Source: Asterochloris sp. CNOR1 (Eukaryota > Chlorophyta > Trebouxiophyceae > Trebouxiales > Trebouxiaceae). From it: DNA of 64,000 bases. Under the pieces are notes generated by a model. It did no database searches. It was not told the DNA's origin and was given only the letters and a program-made list of their open reading frames with translations. The stretch lies in assembly GCA_963969365.1 (NCBI GenBank), contig OZ017763.1:1178001-1242000 (forward strand), written 5' to 3'. This document shows positions 22,701 through 33,200 of this stretch, in pieces. Position 1 is the first letter of the stretch, and each line of letters opens with the position of its first letter. Both the position numbers and the translations under genes were made by a program.

Positions 22701-25700
22701 AACAGGGAGGACGCAGGGGGAGGTGCATGTGTTAGCTGCCCGCGGCAGATTTTCTACAGGGGAGCCTAGCAAGCATTTGTGGTTTTGCCTGCATGAGGGG
22801 GCATGTTGATGTGCAGGCCCTGCTGTCCGCCAGGCGCTTGCATGCAGCGTGGGCAATTTAAGGAGCATGGCTCAAGAGATGCCCGTTGGTCCAGTCCGGA
22901 ACTCACAACCAGGTCTGCAGGGGTCTTTGAATGGGACCGGCACCGCTGCTGCAGGACAGTCCACGGCCCTTGGGCGCTACCTGTCTTCAGCAAGGATGTG
23001 TGAAGCTGGAACTCGTCCACAAACCCAACGGGTTGCTGTTGCCGAGAGGCCCGCACCAAGCAGCGCACTGCATGCTGCACCCACTAATTCAATCCTGCAC
23101 ACGTGGTCATCTGGGCCAAACTGTGCATGCCATGTGCAGAGGACCCTGCAACCCCCAGCCAGCCGCAGCACAGGGACAGCAGCGAGGAGCCTTGGAGGCA
23201 TCGGCGCAACACCACGCCCTCCAAGGTCAGCGCTGTCCCTGAGAGGCAGACAAAGCCAGCTGCAGCAGGGCAGACATCAGCAGGATTGCAAGCAGGACAC
23301 GCTTCCATCATCGCAGCCTTTGCGGCCTGTGGCACAGAGGCATCTAACTGGTGGTTCTTTCTGCTTCTATGGGCTAATCCACAGCGAACATGCTGCCTGG
23401 ACATGCTTGGGCTGCAGGTTGTGTGAGACTCTTGTCAGGGGGCGCCTTGGAGTTCTGTGTCACGCAATGCCTGCAGCAAGTCAACCTGCACCAGGCACAC
23501 TCTCTCTTTCAACTCACTCGTCCTCCAATGCATTGCAGGTGGCTCAGGCCTGGCGTGGCGCAAACTCACCCTACAAACATGGCCCTCCGCGGCAGGCGGT
23601 GGTGGGCGAGGGTGTCGCCCTGCAGCCCACCCTGCACACCTCTCATGGGCTCTTCACGGACATGGACGCCTCAGGGTCCCAGAGCCCCAGCAGCCCCGGC
23701 GGACAGTACACGCAGAAGCATGTGTCAGACCTGGTGGCTCAGGTGCGTGTGGCTGCCATGGCAGCGCTGGTGCCTGGGGCAGTCTGCCCAAATGTCTGTG
23801 GCCGAAATGGTGGCTCAGGCGTATGTGGCTGCCCCCTAGAACTGGCAGCTTCACACTGAAGTGGGTATCAGGTTTGGTAGCTTGGTCGCGCCTCCACGCC
23901 TGGCACTGCTGGTGCCCAGGGCAGCACCCTTGTTGCCCGTGTCTCATACTGCAGCTGCAATCTTTCACCGGCGGTGCAAGACAGCTGCTGAGCTGTGACA
24001 AGCCTTGCCTTGCTGGCCCATCCTGGTCAAGATTCCGCTACACACAAGCAGACATGTCCTGAGAGGGAGGCGCAATGGCCTTTAAGGCGCTGGCTTGCTC
24101 AGTGCTTGTATAAACCATGTCTGTTTTCACCGCAAGTGCTGCCTGAGGCATGTTGTGAGGCCTGGCACCATCAAGGCAGCTGATGGTCTGCAAAGTACTC
24201 GATGCCCACCATCTATGCCGGCACAGCCTGAGGCATTGCCACTGTCGCCTAAATCCTTGTGCACTGTACTGCAGACACGTTCTGAGGTGGAGGCACGGTG
24301 GGCTCTCAGGACTCAGCGCCTGCAAGACCGCGTGCATCAGCTTGAGCAGCAGCTGCAGCAGACGCACCAGCAGCCGGCATCGTGCCCGAGCTCTGCAGGT
24401 GGGGCCAGCTGGCAGTGGTCAACCTCATGCCCATGACACAGAACACAGGGAAGCTTGACTTCCATGCACTGTTTGTGGCATCCTGCTGAGTTTGGGCCCA
24501 GCAGGGGTCAGGGCCATATGGCTGCCGTGCCCCAGGATGTCTCTGCAGACCTTCAGCCAGCTGGCTTTGCAGGTAGGGCTGACAGGGTCTGACTCCTTGC
24601 CAACTTCGTAATGAGGCAGGGCCGTGAAGCCTCTATGCCACTGTGTGTCTCTGCAGCCAGCCAGTTGCCTAGGTTCTGCAGGCATGGTTGCCTTGCCAGT
24701 GGCCACCCTGCATAGGCTGATGTGGCAGTGACTGCTCCTGACGCGCAGCCTATGCCAGACAACCCCAGAGCACAGCATCAGCCAGCAAATCCAGCAGCCT
24801 TTAGGGGTTGGGCCAAATTGGCCTTCTGATCCCAAGCCTTCCCCTGGAGACTCCCAGACAGAAGACCAGCTAGCAAGCTAGGGCTTGGCTACTTGGCCAC
24901 ACTGCCCACTCCTGACCCTCATTGACAATGCCTGTACCCAGATGTGATACCATAGGAACGCAACAGCTGGCAAGCCTCCATGCTGATTGCTGTTGCTGGT
25001 CTGCCTACAGTTGCGCCAGGCCCCCCAACAGCTGCGCTGAGCATCAGCCATAACCACCTATTTGGGGAGTCTTCGGAGCAGTCCAGGATGGGCATGGCAG
25101 ACACTGTGCGCCAGGAGGTCGCCACAGCTGTGCAGGATGGCGTGCGCAGCTTTGAGCATCGCATGCAGGCAAGCTGGGGCACTGTGGCAGGGTGTCTGCT
25201 GGCCAGTATGCACTGCTGCCCAGATAGCAGGTGCGGCTTACAGCACTGCAGGCAAGCTGGAGCCACAGTGGATAGGTTCCTTTGAGGAGCAGTGCGGCTC
25301 AAGACACATGTGCGGCGGCAAGGCCCACATGCGAGCAAGCTGCCCTGGCCAGATGAAATGCCGCAAAGTATTCCTCAATTCAGCATGGCTGTAAGTGGCT
25401 GACCAAGCCAGCAGCAGGCTTGAGGGCTGCTCAGATTGAGCAGTAAGCATACAGCGCGCCATGTGTGACACCCGGTCGCCAGTATCATCTGCTCTTTCTC
25501 TGAAGGAGACTGAAGACGGCCTGCAGCTGCTTGAACTGCTGTCCAGCCTGCCTGTCTGACCCGCTCACAAGCTTGATCCCCTGCCAGGGCTGCCACCCTG
25601 AAACTGGGTCTCCCACTGTGCAACACGCTGCCCCTGGTATCAAGACGCCATTACCTTCACTGTCTACTCATTGGCCCTGGAGTTCTGCAGCAGCTTGACC

Positions 25701-27011
25701 TACAGACTAGCCTGTCCAAGCATGCAGTAAATTGACACCTCACCTCTGCTGTCTTGCAAAAAGTTGTGCAGTCACATCAACACTGACATGCTAGACTTCC
25801 CAAATGCCACCTGTGGCCCTGCAGGAGCTTGAGCTGCAGTCCAGCCTGTTCAAAGAGGCAGCCCTGCAGCTGCCAGGAGTGGTCTCTCGCCTGGAGTCCC
25901 TGCAGACGGCTGTGCATCAGCAGCAGCAGCAGCATTCAGCTGTGGCCAGCCAGGCAGAGGTCGAGGGTCTGAGGGCCCAGCTGAAAGCCATGCAGCGCAC
26001 CGTCACCAGCCTCACGGAGGAGCTGCACAGCCAGGCAGCCGGCAAGGCTGGTGAGGGGCCAGTTGACTGCGCAAGATGCTGTCTGCAGCCTGGCGTGCTC
26101 TGGTTGCGTCAAGCAACTTGTTGCCTACTCATGGCCTGCTGCACCAGGCAGCATTGCAGCATGATCTTGTTGCCTAGTCTATGCTCAGCAGTGGTTGATT
26201 ACAGCATCCTGAGCATGTGACATTGACAACAGGAGACCTCTGCAGAGGACAGAGCTCCCTTTGCTGCTGCTAGACAATGACAAGCTGATGCAGGTTGGCA
26301 GGCACAGATCTTTGCAAGCATGTCTGTGCCTCAGAAGTCACCTGCAGATGTGAAGGGCTAAATATGCTGGCTGCAGTTTGCAGCTGCTCAATGAGTTATC
26401 AACGCGTTATCTGCCCCATGCATTGCACAGGTGACAGGCAACCATCTGTCAAGACACGTGCAGATCTGCTTGCATTGCAGGTATGATGAACAAGCGAGTG
26501 AAGGGACGTGTGCGAGCTTTCGAGCACCATGGCCAGCTCCACTTCTCATGCACGCCCCATGCGCTGTAGGTGTGACAGGCAAGCAGGTGGAGGATGCTGT
26601 GCAGGCTGCTGAAAAGAAGATGGCAGACAGGCAGCAGCGGCTTGAGGGCGCCATTGTGCAGGTCAGCTTGCACCATCCGCTGGAGCCATTGTATGATACT
26701 GGCTGTTGCAGCACATGCCTGGTACACCGCACAGCAGTGGCGGCGCAGGTCTGCTCCTCAGCAGTATCTCGTGTCTGGGCGGCTCATTGCTGCTGATCTT
26801 CAGAGCAGCTGCCTACAACTGGCACAGGCATGCTGCAGGCCTGTGCTGCATGTTGGGGCGTTTCATGCGCGGCAATGACAATGAAATGATATTGCTGCTG
26901 CAGGTGGCCTCCAGGGTTGACACACTGGATGCCCACCTGAGACAGGAGCAAGAAACCAGCATCAAAGCCCTTGAAGCCATCCTAGCTGACAGGACAGTCC
27001 CTGCCTCCTAG
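19756..27011 (+). CDS. EF-hand / p25-alpha (TPPP-like) / coiled-coil protein
   Basis: p25-alpha (TPPP) proteins bind and bundle microtubules and are typical of organisms with cilia. Exons: 19756-19961 (tentative), 20352-20439, 21059-21236, 21671-21909, 22420-22516, 22817 to an unresolved donor, 23539-23749, 24275-24398, 25011-25168, 25825-26050, 26570-26661 and 26904-27011 (stop). EF-hand 1 is DGDSSGNIDQGE, just after FRRY. EF-hand 2 is DTNQDGMISFSEF. The p25-alpha core is MNNFQFAHLCKDAGF ... AIDVIFVRAAPTGKRLISF, then EWLQALAMVAEEL. The C-terminal third is coiled coil, seen as heptads in RLQDRVHQLEQQLQQ, ESLQTAVHQQQQQ and EKKMADRQQRLEGAIVQ. Phases join throughout except around the unresolved 22817-23539 exon/intron. 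Exon 1 would need a GC donor (GCACGT) and is the weakest part. The intron after 25168 begins GCAAGC. Several introns hold decayed exon copies. Confidence 0.75.
20590..20745 (+). repeat. Decayed copies of two EF-hand exon pieces
   Basis: The block at about 20592-20645 (GAGCTGGGAGTGCTGGAGG, then a GTGAGC donor) repeats the 3' end of the EF-hand 1 exon and its donor at 20403-20446. The block at about 20697-20745 (CTGCACGCTGAGATGC) repeats the 5' part of the EF-hand 2 exon at 21066-21110 (CTGCATGCTGAGATGC). Both lie in the intron between those two exons. Confidence 0.65.
22003..22150 (+). repeat. Decayed copy of the p25-alpha exon
   Basis: Compared with 21760-21875, the same order of blocks recurs: GCACCTGTGCAAGG, GCnGAGCCnGCAGGC, GGCTGCACA, and GnAGTCnAnGTGATC versus GCAATTGATGTCATC. 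It retains a GTGAGC-like donor. Reading frames are broken, so it is not a usable alternative exon as it stands. Confidence 0.8.
22596..22675 (+). repeat. Decayed copy of the EWLQALA exon
   Basis: Blocks CTGnACTGCACCCTGCAA and CCCAGCTGCCAGGTAA repeat CACCTGCACCCTGCAAG and CCCAGCTGCCAGGTGA of the exon at 22420-22516, including its donor. The copy sits in the following intron. Confidence 0.65.
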
Positions 27012-27370
27012 TACCACAATGCTTGCACTTGAGGACAGGCAATTAAATATTCAAATTGCGCCATGTGGCAAGTGCTAATTTTTCACTGTGCCACTCTAGA
27101 CAGCCTGGCAGCAAGGCAAGGTTGGACAATGTGTCAAGGGGGCTCATGGTCTCAGAAGCTGAGCAGTACGCAAGCAACGTGGGCTGAGACTTGGGCAGCT
27201 GAAGTGGGCAGGAGGGAGCACCTTAAGACTCATGAGGGCGACTGATCTGTCCTGCGACCAGGGGGTCAGGCTGCGTATGCCTCAACGCCCCTGCTGAATT
27301 TCATGGCCGTTCCTGTCCCAGCAGCATGCTTCAGTCTGCAGGGGTTCTTCCTCTGCCCCAGCAGCATGCA

Positions 27371-28081
27371 TCAATCTGCTACACCCTCCACATCCATGCG
27401 CTCACGCTCCTGGTCTTGCATCAATTTGATCATGGCTCGCTGGGTGCGCCGCTCCAGCTTTTCAAGCTTGGGAGCCACATCACGTCGCAGGTCCCAGTTC
27501 GCCTTCTTGGGCGCCGCCCTGGCCAGCACTTCCTGCAGCTACGCAGGCACGTTCTGCCATTGTTCTGCTATCAGCCTGCCGTCACAGCATTGATGCATTG
27601 GAATGTGCTAAAGCTGCAGAGGCATGCACTTCATGCTGCAATCACTATGGCTGTGCGAATGATGGAGTGCATGAAAGGAAGTCTGCTTGGCTTCCTGGCC
27701 AGCAGGACTGGATGCAACCCGAGCCCATCACCTGGAACAGCAGCATGCCTCTGGAAGCACTCCCTTCCAGCAGCCTGTGTGGTTGTGAGGCCTGCTCACC
27801 TCTGGATCTTCGTTTTCTTCTGTAGGCTGCTCTGCTGTGGGCGCCTCTGCTTTAGGCGGGTGGGCTGCCTGCACCTGCTCATGGACAACTCTCTCAGCAT
27901 CCTTCACATTGTAGTTGCGGAACCGCAGCACTGGCTCGTCTGGGGCCTGTGCTGTGGCAACATGAGTCCTCTCTGCCTCCTGCAGCGCTGCTGGTGCCTG
28001 GCCATCCTCTGCTGGCTCCCCAGAGACTTGTGACTCGCGGAGTGCCTTCAGGCGAGCTTTTCTCTCCGAGGGAGTCTCCAT
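27371..28081 (-). CDS. CCDC12: CCDC12/Cwf18-like pre-mRNA splicing factor
   Basis: CCDC12 (fission yeast Cwf18) is a small component of activated spliceosomes. There are two exons, 27800-28081 and 27371-27532, joined in phase 0, giving 147 residues with stop TGA. The N-terminus has the family's ERKARLKALRE and, later, DEPVLRFRNYN. The C-terminal exon holds the signature block KKANWDLRRDVAPKLEKL followed by ERRTQRAMIKLMQDQ. An upstream in-frame ATG would add MFIQMNYIYVGYSRKKGPK and more. I chose the ATG at 28081 because family members begin just before the ERKARLK helix. The gene is divergent from the ELIP gene. Confidence 0.9.
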
Positions 28082-28240
28082 GTCTAAGGGGGCTTTGGGC
28101 CCCTTCTTTCTTGAGTACCCCACATATATATAATTCATTTGGATAAACAAGAAGTTGAGTGATTAGGCCCGTCTACGTTGCTACACAAAACTTCCATTCA
28201 CCCCGATCGCATTCAGTTCCCATCCTCCACACAAGTCACT
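28082..28240. promoter_or_regulatory. Shared intergenic promoter of CCDC12 and ELIP
   Basis: Only 159 bases separate the two start codons of divergent genes. An AT-rich TATA-like element (CATATATATAATTCATT) lies at about 28123-28139, roughly 100 bases upstream of the ELIP ATG. It is the only strongly AT-rich patch in an otherwise GC-rich neighbourhood. Which gene it serves cannot be told from sequence. Confidence 0.5.
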
Positions 28241-29953
28241 ATGATGCAGACACTCAACAGGCCCTGCATGCAAACCTCCAGGCTGCCACAGTTGACACCT
28301 GCAGCACGTGTGCGCTGCAGCACAGTCATCAGGGCAAGTGCTGAGAAGAATGTGAAAGACCTGAACTCAGGCAGCAGCACTGTAAGTATCTGACCTGATG
28401 GCAGCATACATAGCTATGTGCATGATCGCATTCTGGCATTTGTGGCGCAGGTCTGAGTTGCGTGGACAGCATCTGTGGCTGCCTGATCGCTGGTTTGGGC
28501 TTGTATGCATGCATGTGAGGTGCTGCCATCAGGAAGCCACAGCTTAATCCAGTAGTTGGTGCCCGATCTACATGATCAGAGGGGCCACCCTTCCCTTCAC
28601 TGGGCTTGTCAGCAGCCATCCTCCTGCCTGATCACTGTCCAAAGCAAGCTCGCCAGGGCCTGTAATCAATGCAGAAGCTGCTGCCCTCTACGGCTAGCCC
28701 TCGCATGGTGCTGCCACAGTGCAGTTGGGCTGCCAGTGGAGAATACCCTGGTCGCCGTGCAGGGAAGCTGGCTGCTTGAGGGCTGGTCGCATGAGCCCAC
28801 CTCTTTTTTGTATTGCTGCAGGTTGACAGGAGTGACCCACGCAACATTGAGGCAGGCAACATCACACCCGAGGGCGCTGAGAAGAAGGTGAGCAAATCTG
28901 GTTGCATTCTATGTGTCAAACCCTTGCTTGATTTACTGGCTCATCTTGTTCTTGTCAATCGTCTTTGCCAGCCTTCTGAACGTACAGCCCTGGCAAATGC
29001 CATTCTGTTTCCTGTGTAGGCTGACATTGGCCCAAGTGGACGCAAGCCCACCCTGGCAGAGGCACAGTCGTTCGATGGACCTGCACCAGTGAGTACCATG
29101 ATATTGCCAGTGGGCTGCATATACTCCCTGTGTCAGAGGTCAGGCAGGATCTGGGGTGCCTTGGGGTGCATTGCGTGGGGCAGTATGCTGTGCAGGTGCA
29201 CATGTGTGGTGCTGCCTCCTTATGTGATGTTGGCTTGGGCGGTGTTGGTGCTGTTGGTGACACCTGTCTGGCTGTTTATGGCCTCGCCACTTCAGGCTGC
29301 AGGGTAGGCGCTGGTACAACACCATGTGCTGCATGCTTACCAGTGATTGTTGCCTGAAGATTGCCACCCTGCACCTGCAGGAGACCATCAACAACCGCCT
29401 GGCCATGCTTGGTGTTGTGACTGGTCTGGCAGCAGAGTTTGGCAGTGGCATGGGGATCAAGCAGCAAATCGCTGCCGAGCCCTTGGGCGTCATTGCAACC
29501 TTTGTCATCTTTGCGTATGCCACTTACATCCCCATCATGCGGGGCTACACCCGGAAGGAGCCCTTTGAGAACGCAATCTTCAGTGCAAAGGTACTTGCTG
29601 CCTGCCTTGGTGTCTGCCGGTGGCTGTTTGGAACTACCCTCTGTGGATGGCATTTGGCAGGCTGCCAGCTGCTGTAGTTGCTTCTCATTGCTCGCAGACC
29701 ACTGCATACTTGCCATGTTATGTCAACCCATTTGTGCTAAGCGCTTATGTGCGGCTGCTGATATGATCCTGTTTGACTTTGCTCACACCTGCATGTTCAC
29801 AAGTCACACAGTTGACGGCATAGCTGCAATCGCTGCCCTATGTTGTAGGCTGAGAACTGGAACGGGCGCCTAGCCCAGCTTGGCTTCCTTGGCATTGTGT
29901 TGACAGAGGCACTCTCTGGCAAGAACACCCTGCAATTTTGGGGCCTGCAGTAG
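28241..29953 (+). CDS. ELIP: Early-light-induced protein (ELIP), three-helix LHC-like
   Basis: ELIPs sit in the thylakoid membrane, bind chlorophyll and carotenoid transiently, and protect against excess light. Exons: 28241-28381, 28822-28887, 29020-29088, 29381-29590 and 29849-29953, giving 196 residues, all phase 0. The first 40-odd residues (Ser/Thr/Arg-rich, few acids, ending near VRCSTVIRASA) look like a chloroplast transit peptide. Helix I is ETINNRLAMLGVVTGLAAEF. Helix II is GVIATFVIFAYATYI. Helix III is ENWNGRLAQLGFLGIVLTEA. Helices I and III carry the E-x-x-N-x-R chlorophyll-binding motif of the LHC superfamily, and the order of three helices fits ELIP better than one- or two-helix SEPs. 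The protein ends NTLQFWGLQ. Light or stress induction is known for the family but not shown here. Confidence 0.93.
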
Positions 29954-30056
29954 TCAGCAGCTCAAGGTCCCCACAGTCAAGATAACATCCCCCAATGCCA
30001 GAATGAACTGAAGTTGGCACATGTGGTGCTGCAATTATCTTCTTCGTTGCATGAAA

Positions 30057-30061
30057 TGTAA
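30057..30061 (+). terminator. TGTAA poly(A) signal candidate for ELIP
   Basis: TGTAA, the usual polyadenylation signal of green algae, occurs about 100 bases after the ELIP stop. It is a five-base motif, so the call rests on position. The rest of 29954-30282 shows no gene and would hold the ELIP 3' region and the promoter of the next gene. Confidence 0.4.
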
Positions 30062-30282
30062 TGTCAGATGTTAGCAATAACCTCAACAGGACACGGCCTG
30101 CACTGATAGTTTGTGGATTTGGTTCTGAGACTCCCACACCATTTGTCCGGCTGCTTCTCTTACCTCATCATATCTACCTGAGGATGATGCAGACGTGCTG
30201 CTCTCACAGAGCAGCCCTGCAAAAAGGAAAGTGTGCAAGAAGGCAAATCAATTTTGAATCTCGCTGAACAGCTTCAGGCAGC

Positions 30283-33200
30283 ATGGCTTGGCAGCTATGG
30301 CTGTGTGCTGTGGCTGCAGCTTCTGCCTCTGCCTTGACAGTCACGCACTCGGGACCCAATCACGTGGAATTACAGGAGCATGCACAGGTGGACAGGCCCT
30401 CGGTTCCAGCAGACACCAGGTTCAACTCAACTTCAAGTAAGTATAATTTCCTGCAGTGTGCAAGAAGGGCTCTATGAACACTGCAAGGCTAGCCCAGTCC
30501 TCTTGGCAGAGCAGCCTGCTCTTGTGGTGTAGATCATCTGGTGGCTCAGAAGTTACACGAGGGCATGCCACAAAGCCTTGAGAGCCAGATGTCAAGCAGA
30601 TCATTGCAAAGTCTGCTTTGCACAAGCGTTTGTGCATTCCAGGGCCAGGGATGGCAGCCTCACTTGCTGGCGTACTGCGCCTGCAGATGTATGTTGCCTC
30701 AGAAAACCGGTGCTGAGGGAACTGCAGGGTGGCTGAGGTGCTGGTCTTCACCATGAGCTTGCTGCACCTCACCTGCAGGTGACATGCTTCCCAGGCAGCT
30801 GGCGCTGTGTGACTGCGAGAAGGCCACAGGAGCACCTGAAGGACTCTCCTGCGAGAAGGAGGGGTGGTTCATCTCCAACTTTGAGCGTGAAGGCTCCTGG
30901 GTGAGCTGTTGGATCGTAGGGCCCTGTGTGGGGAACCTCACAGACTGATCAGCCAGCCGGACTGGTCATCCTGCAGTGCAGAGGCTTGCATGTCATGGCT
31001 GAGTGTCACCAGGCAATCCCTGGGGCAGGAGGATGTGCACATGGTCCACAACAACACAGCAGAATGTTGGTGCTTTGGGTTTCTTTCAAATCTAAGCCCC
31101 AGTGCTCCTGGATCGCTACAACCAAGGGGCAGCTTCTGCCAAGCCATCTGCTGCTACCCCTGCTTGACCTCTGTCCCAGGCTGAAGTCTGCTGTGCCTGC
31201 TTGGCTGCAGCTGCAAGGGGGCGGCTTGGTGCCCCTGTCCCATGCCATCTGCTGCCGCCCTTGCCTGCCAGAGGAGCTGCCCGACTCTGGTGGACGCATA
31301 AGCCCAGATGAGAAGGGAGTCGCCATTGTGTCCATTGGCTGCCATGCCGCCACAGGTGAGCGCAGTGCAGACCAGCACCCTCAGTGAAGGCGGCCAGTCG
31401 AGTGGCACAGGTGCAAGTCTGCATGTGGTCAGGGGATGAACGGGCGCAGATGCAGATGCTAATTCATGCTCGTTGGCAATTGCTTCCTGAACTGCTACTT
31501 GTACAACACAACTACAGATGCTGCGCTTGCCTGCCATACAGTTTCATGGGTGTTCCACCAGAGCTGGTGCTTGCGGCTGCCCAATAACATCCACTCACAA
31601 CTTGTGCTGCAGGCCCTGGCAGCCAGTCCCTGCAATGTGAGCCCACGGGCAGCAGTTTTGTGACTGGCTTCAGCCAGGCGGTGCGTGTCGCCAGCACGCT
31701 GAATGCCTTCTACCCAATCGGCAATGTGGATTGCTGCACCCCCAGCGTCCTGTTGTCTTCAGGTGGGCAAGCACATGTGGTGGCCAGTTCTCAAAGTGCT
31801 GGCTGCCAGTCAGCAGTGCAACTGATGTGACCCCACGTCCCAGGTGAGCAAGCAGCCCCTTGCTCATATTAACAGCTCCCAACTCATTTGTGAGGTCCTC
31901 TGAGATGCCGAGTGGCAGCATGAATGCCGAGCCTGTCACAGTTACAGCACCAGGCGCCCACTGTAGGCCTGAAGTGCCATGTCACAATGCAACACCTCTA
32001 CAAAGACCATGAGATTGGTTACTGAAAGTTGTTTGTAATGCAGGGGATGCTTGGGAGCTGGAGCGCTGTGATTGCCAGTTCAGCAGCGACATCAACTGTG
32101 GAGGATTGGGCAGCCACCGCATGCTGCAGGGCTTTGAGCGCTGGAGGTAAAAATTGTTGCAGGGCAGTGTGTGCTGAAAGTGTGCAGGTCGCAGTTGTAC
32201 AGTTTTGCATTGAGCAGGCCAATGCAAGGCGCTTGCTGCTGTGAGTGTTGGACTCTCAACTTCAAGGAGTCAGCCTGGCACAGTACCAGTCTGATAACAT
32301 TCTGTGGCCAACCTCGTGTTCCCAGGGCCTGCTGCGCATAACTGCTGAGATGTTGCTTGTCCTGGAGGTCATGCCAAAACATGAAGGCAGCCAAATGTCA
32401 CATCTGCATGACTCTGGCAACATCAAAGGCTTTGACGTCAGCGCATAGCCCTCCAGAGCCAGGGTACCAGTTTTCATGTTCACCTGCCATGCAGGATCAC
32501 GCGGATGGCAGATCTGGTGCCCATCGCGCCAGCGCAGTGCTGCAAGACCTGCATCTCAGACAGGATCCACCCCCTGGACGCCTGCGTGGACCTGAACTTC
32601 TGCTCAGGGCATGGGGTGTGCAACCTTGGCAGCTGCGAGTGCCTGCAGGGGTGGGGCGGCTCTGACTGCAGCCAGGCGGTGAGTGGCGGCTGACTGGTGT
32701 TGGCTGGCACGCTATGTGACCCAGGTTCTCTTTTGATGTGGTGAGCATAGTCACAGCCACCACTTGTCAGATGCATTTCCACCAGCTGGTGCACTGCTGG
32801 TGCCCACAAGTGTGCGCCGGCTGTCTGCAGCCTGTGTCTTTCGTCCTCGCGCCCAACTTACCACGCCTTCAGCAATGCGACCATCAGCATGTCTGCCTGC
32901 TGGCCCCCCTCAACAAGCAAAGAGACTGCATCGCCATTGCTGCACCACGTTTGACAGGTCCAGCCCACTGCTGCTCCTGCCCTGCAGATGGGCAGATCTG
33001 ACCGTGGCCTCTATCACTGGCTTTGCTGTGCCTCTGCAGCTGTGCTGCAACACCGTCCACTGCCACACTGCTGTTGCCCTGCAGCCGGCCGCCTGCGGCT
33101 CACAGGTCCCCCAATCAACTCATCTTGCTGTGTGCTGGCTAGCTGCACCTTTTAACCTCTGCTTTGCACTTCGCAACTGGGCACCCTCACATTGCTCATG

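Noticed and set aside
22849-23859. A 336-codon open frame on the plus strand as an intronless gene
   Set aside because: Its start and its 23539-23749 part behave as exons of the p25-alpha gene. Whether the middle is intron or exon is unresolved, but it is not an independent gene.
28082-28138. Longer N-terminus for CCDC12 starting at an upstream ATG
   Set aside because: In-frame extension is possible but is hydrophobic and unlike family members, and it would overlap the AT-rich promoter patch.
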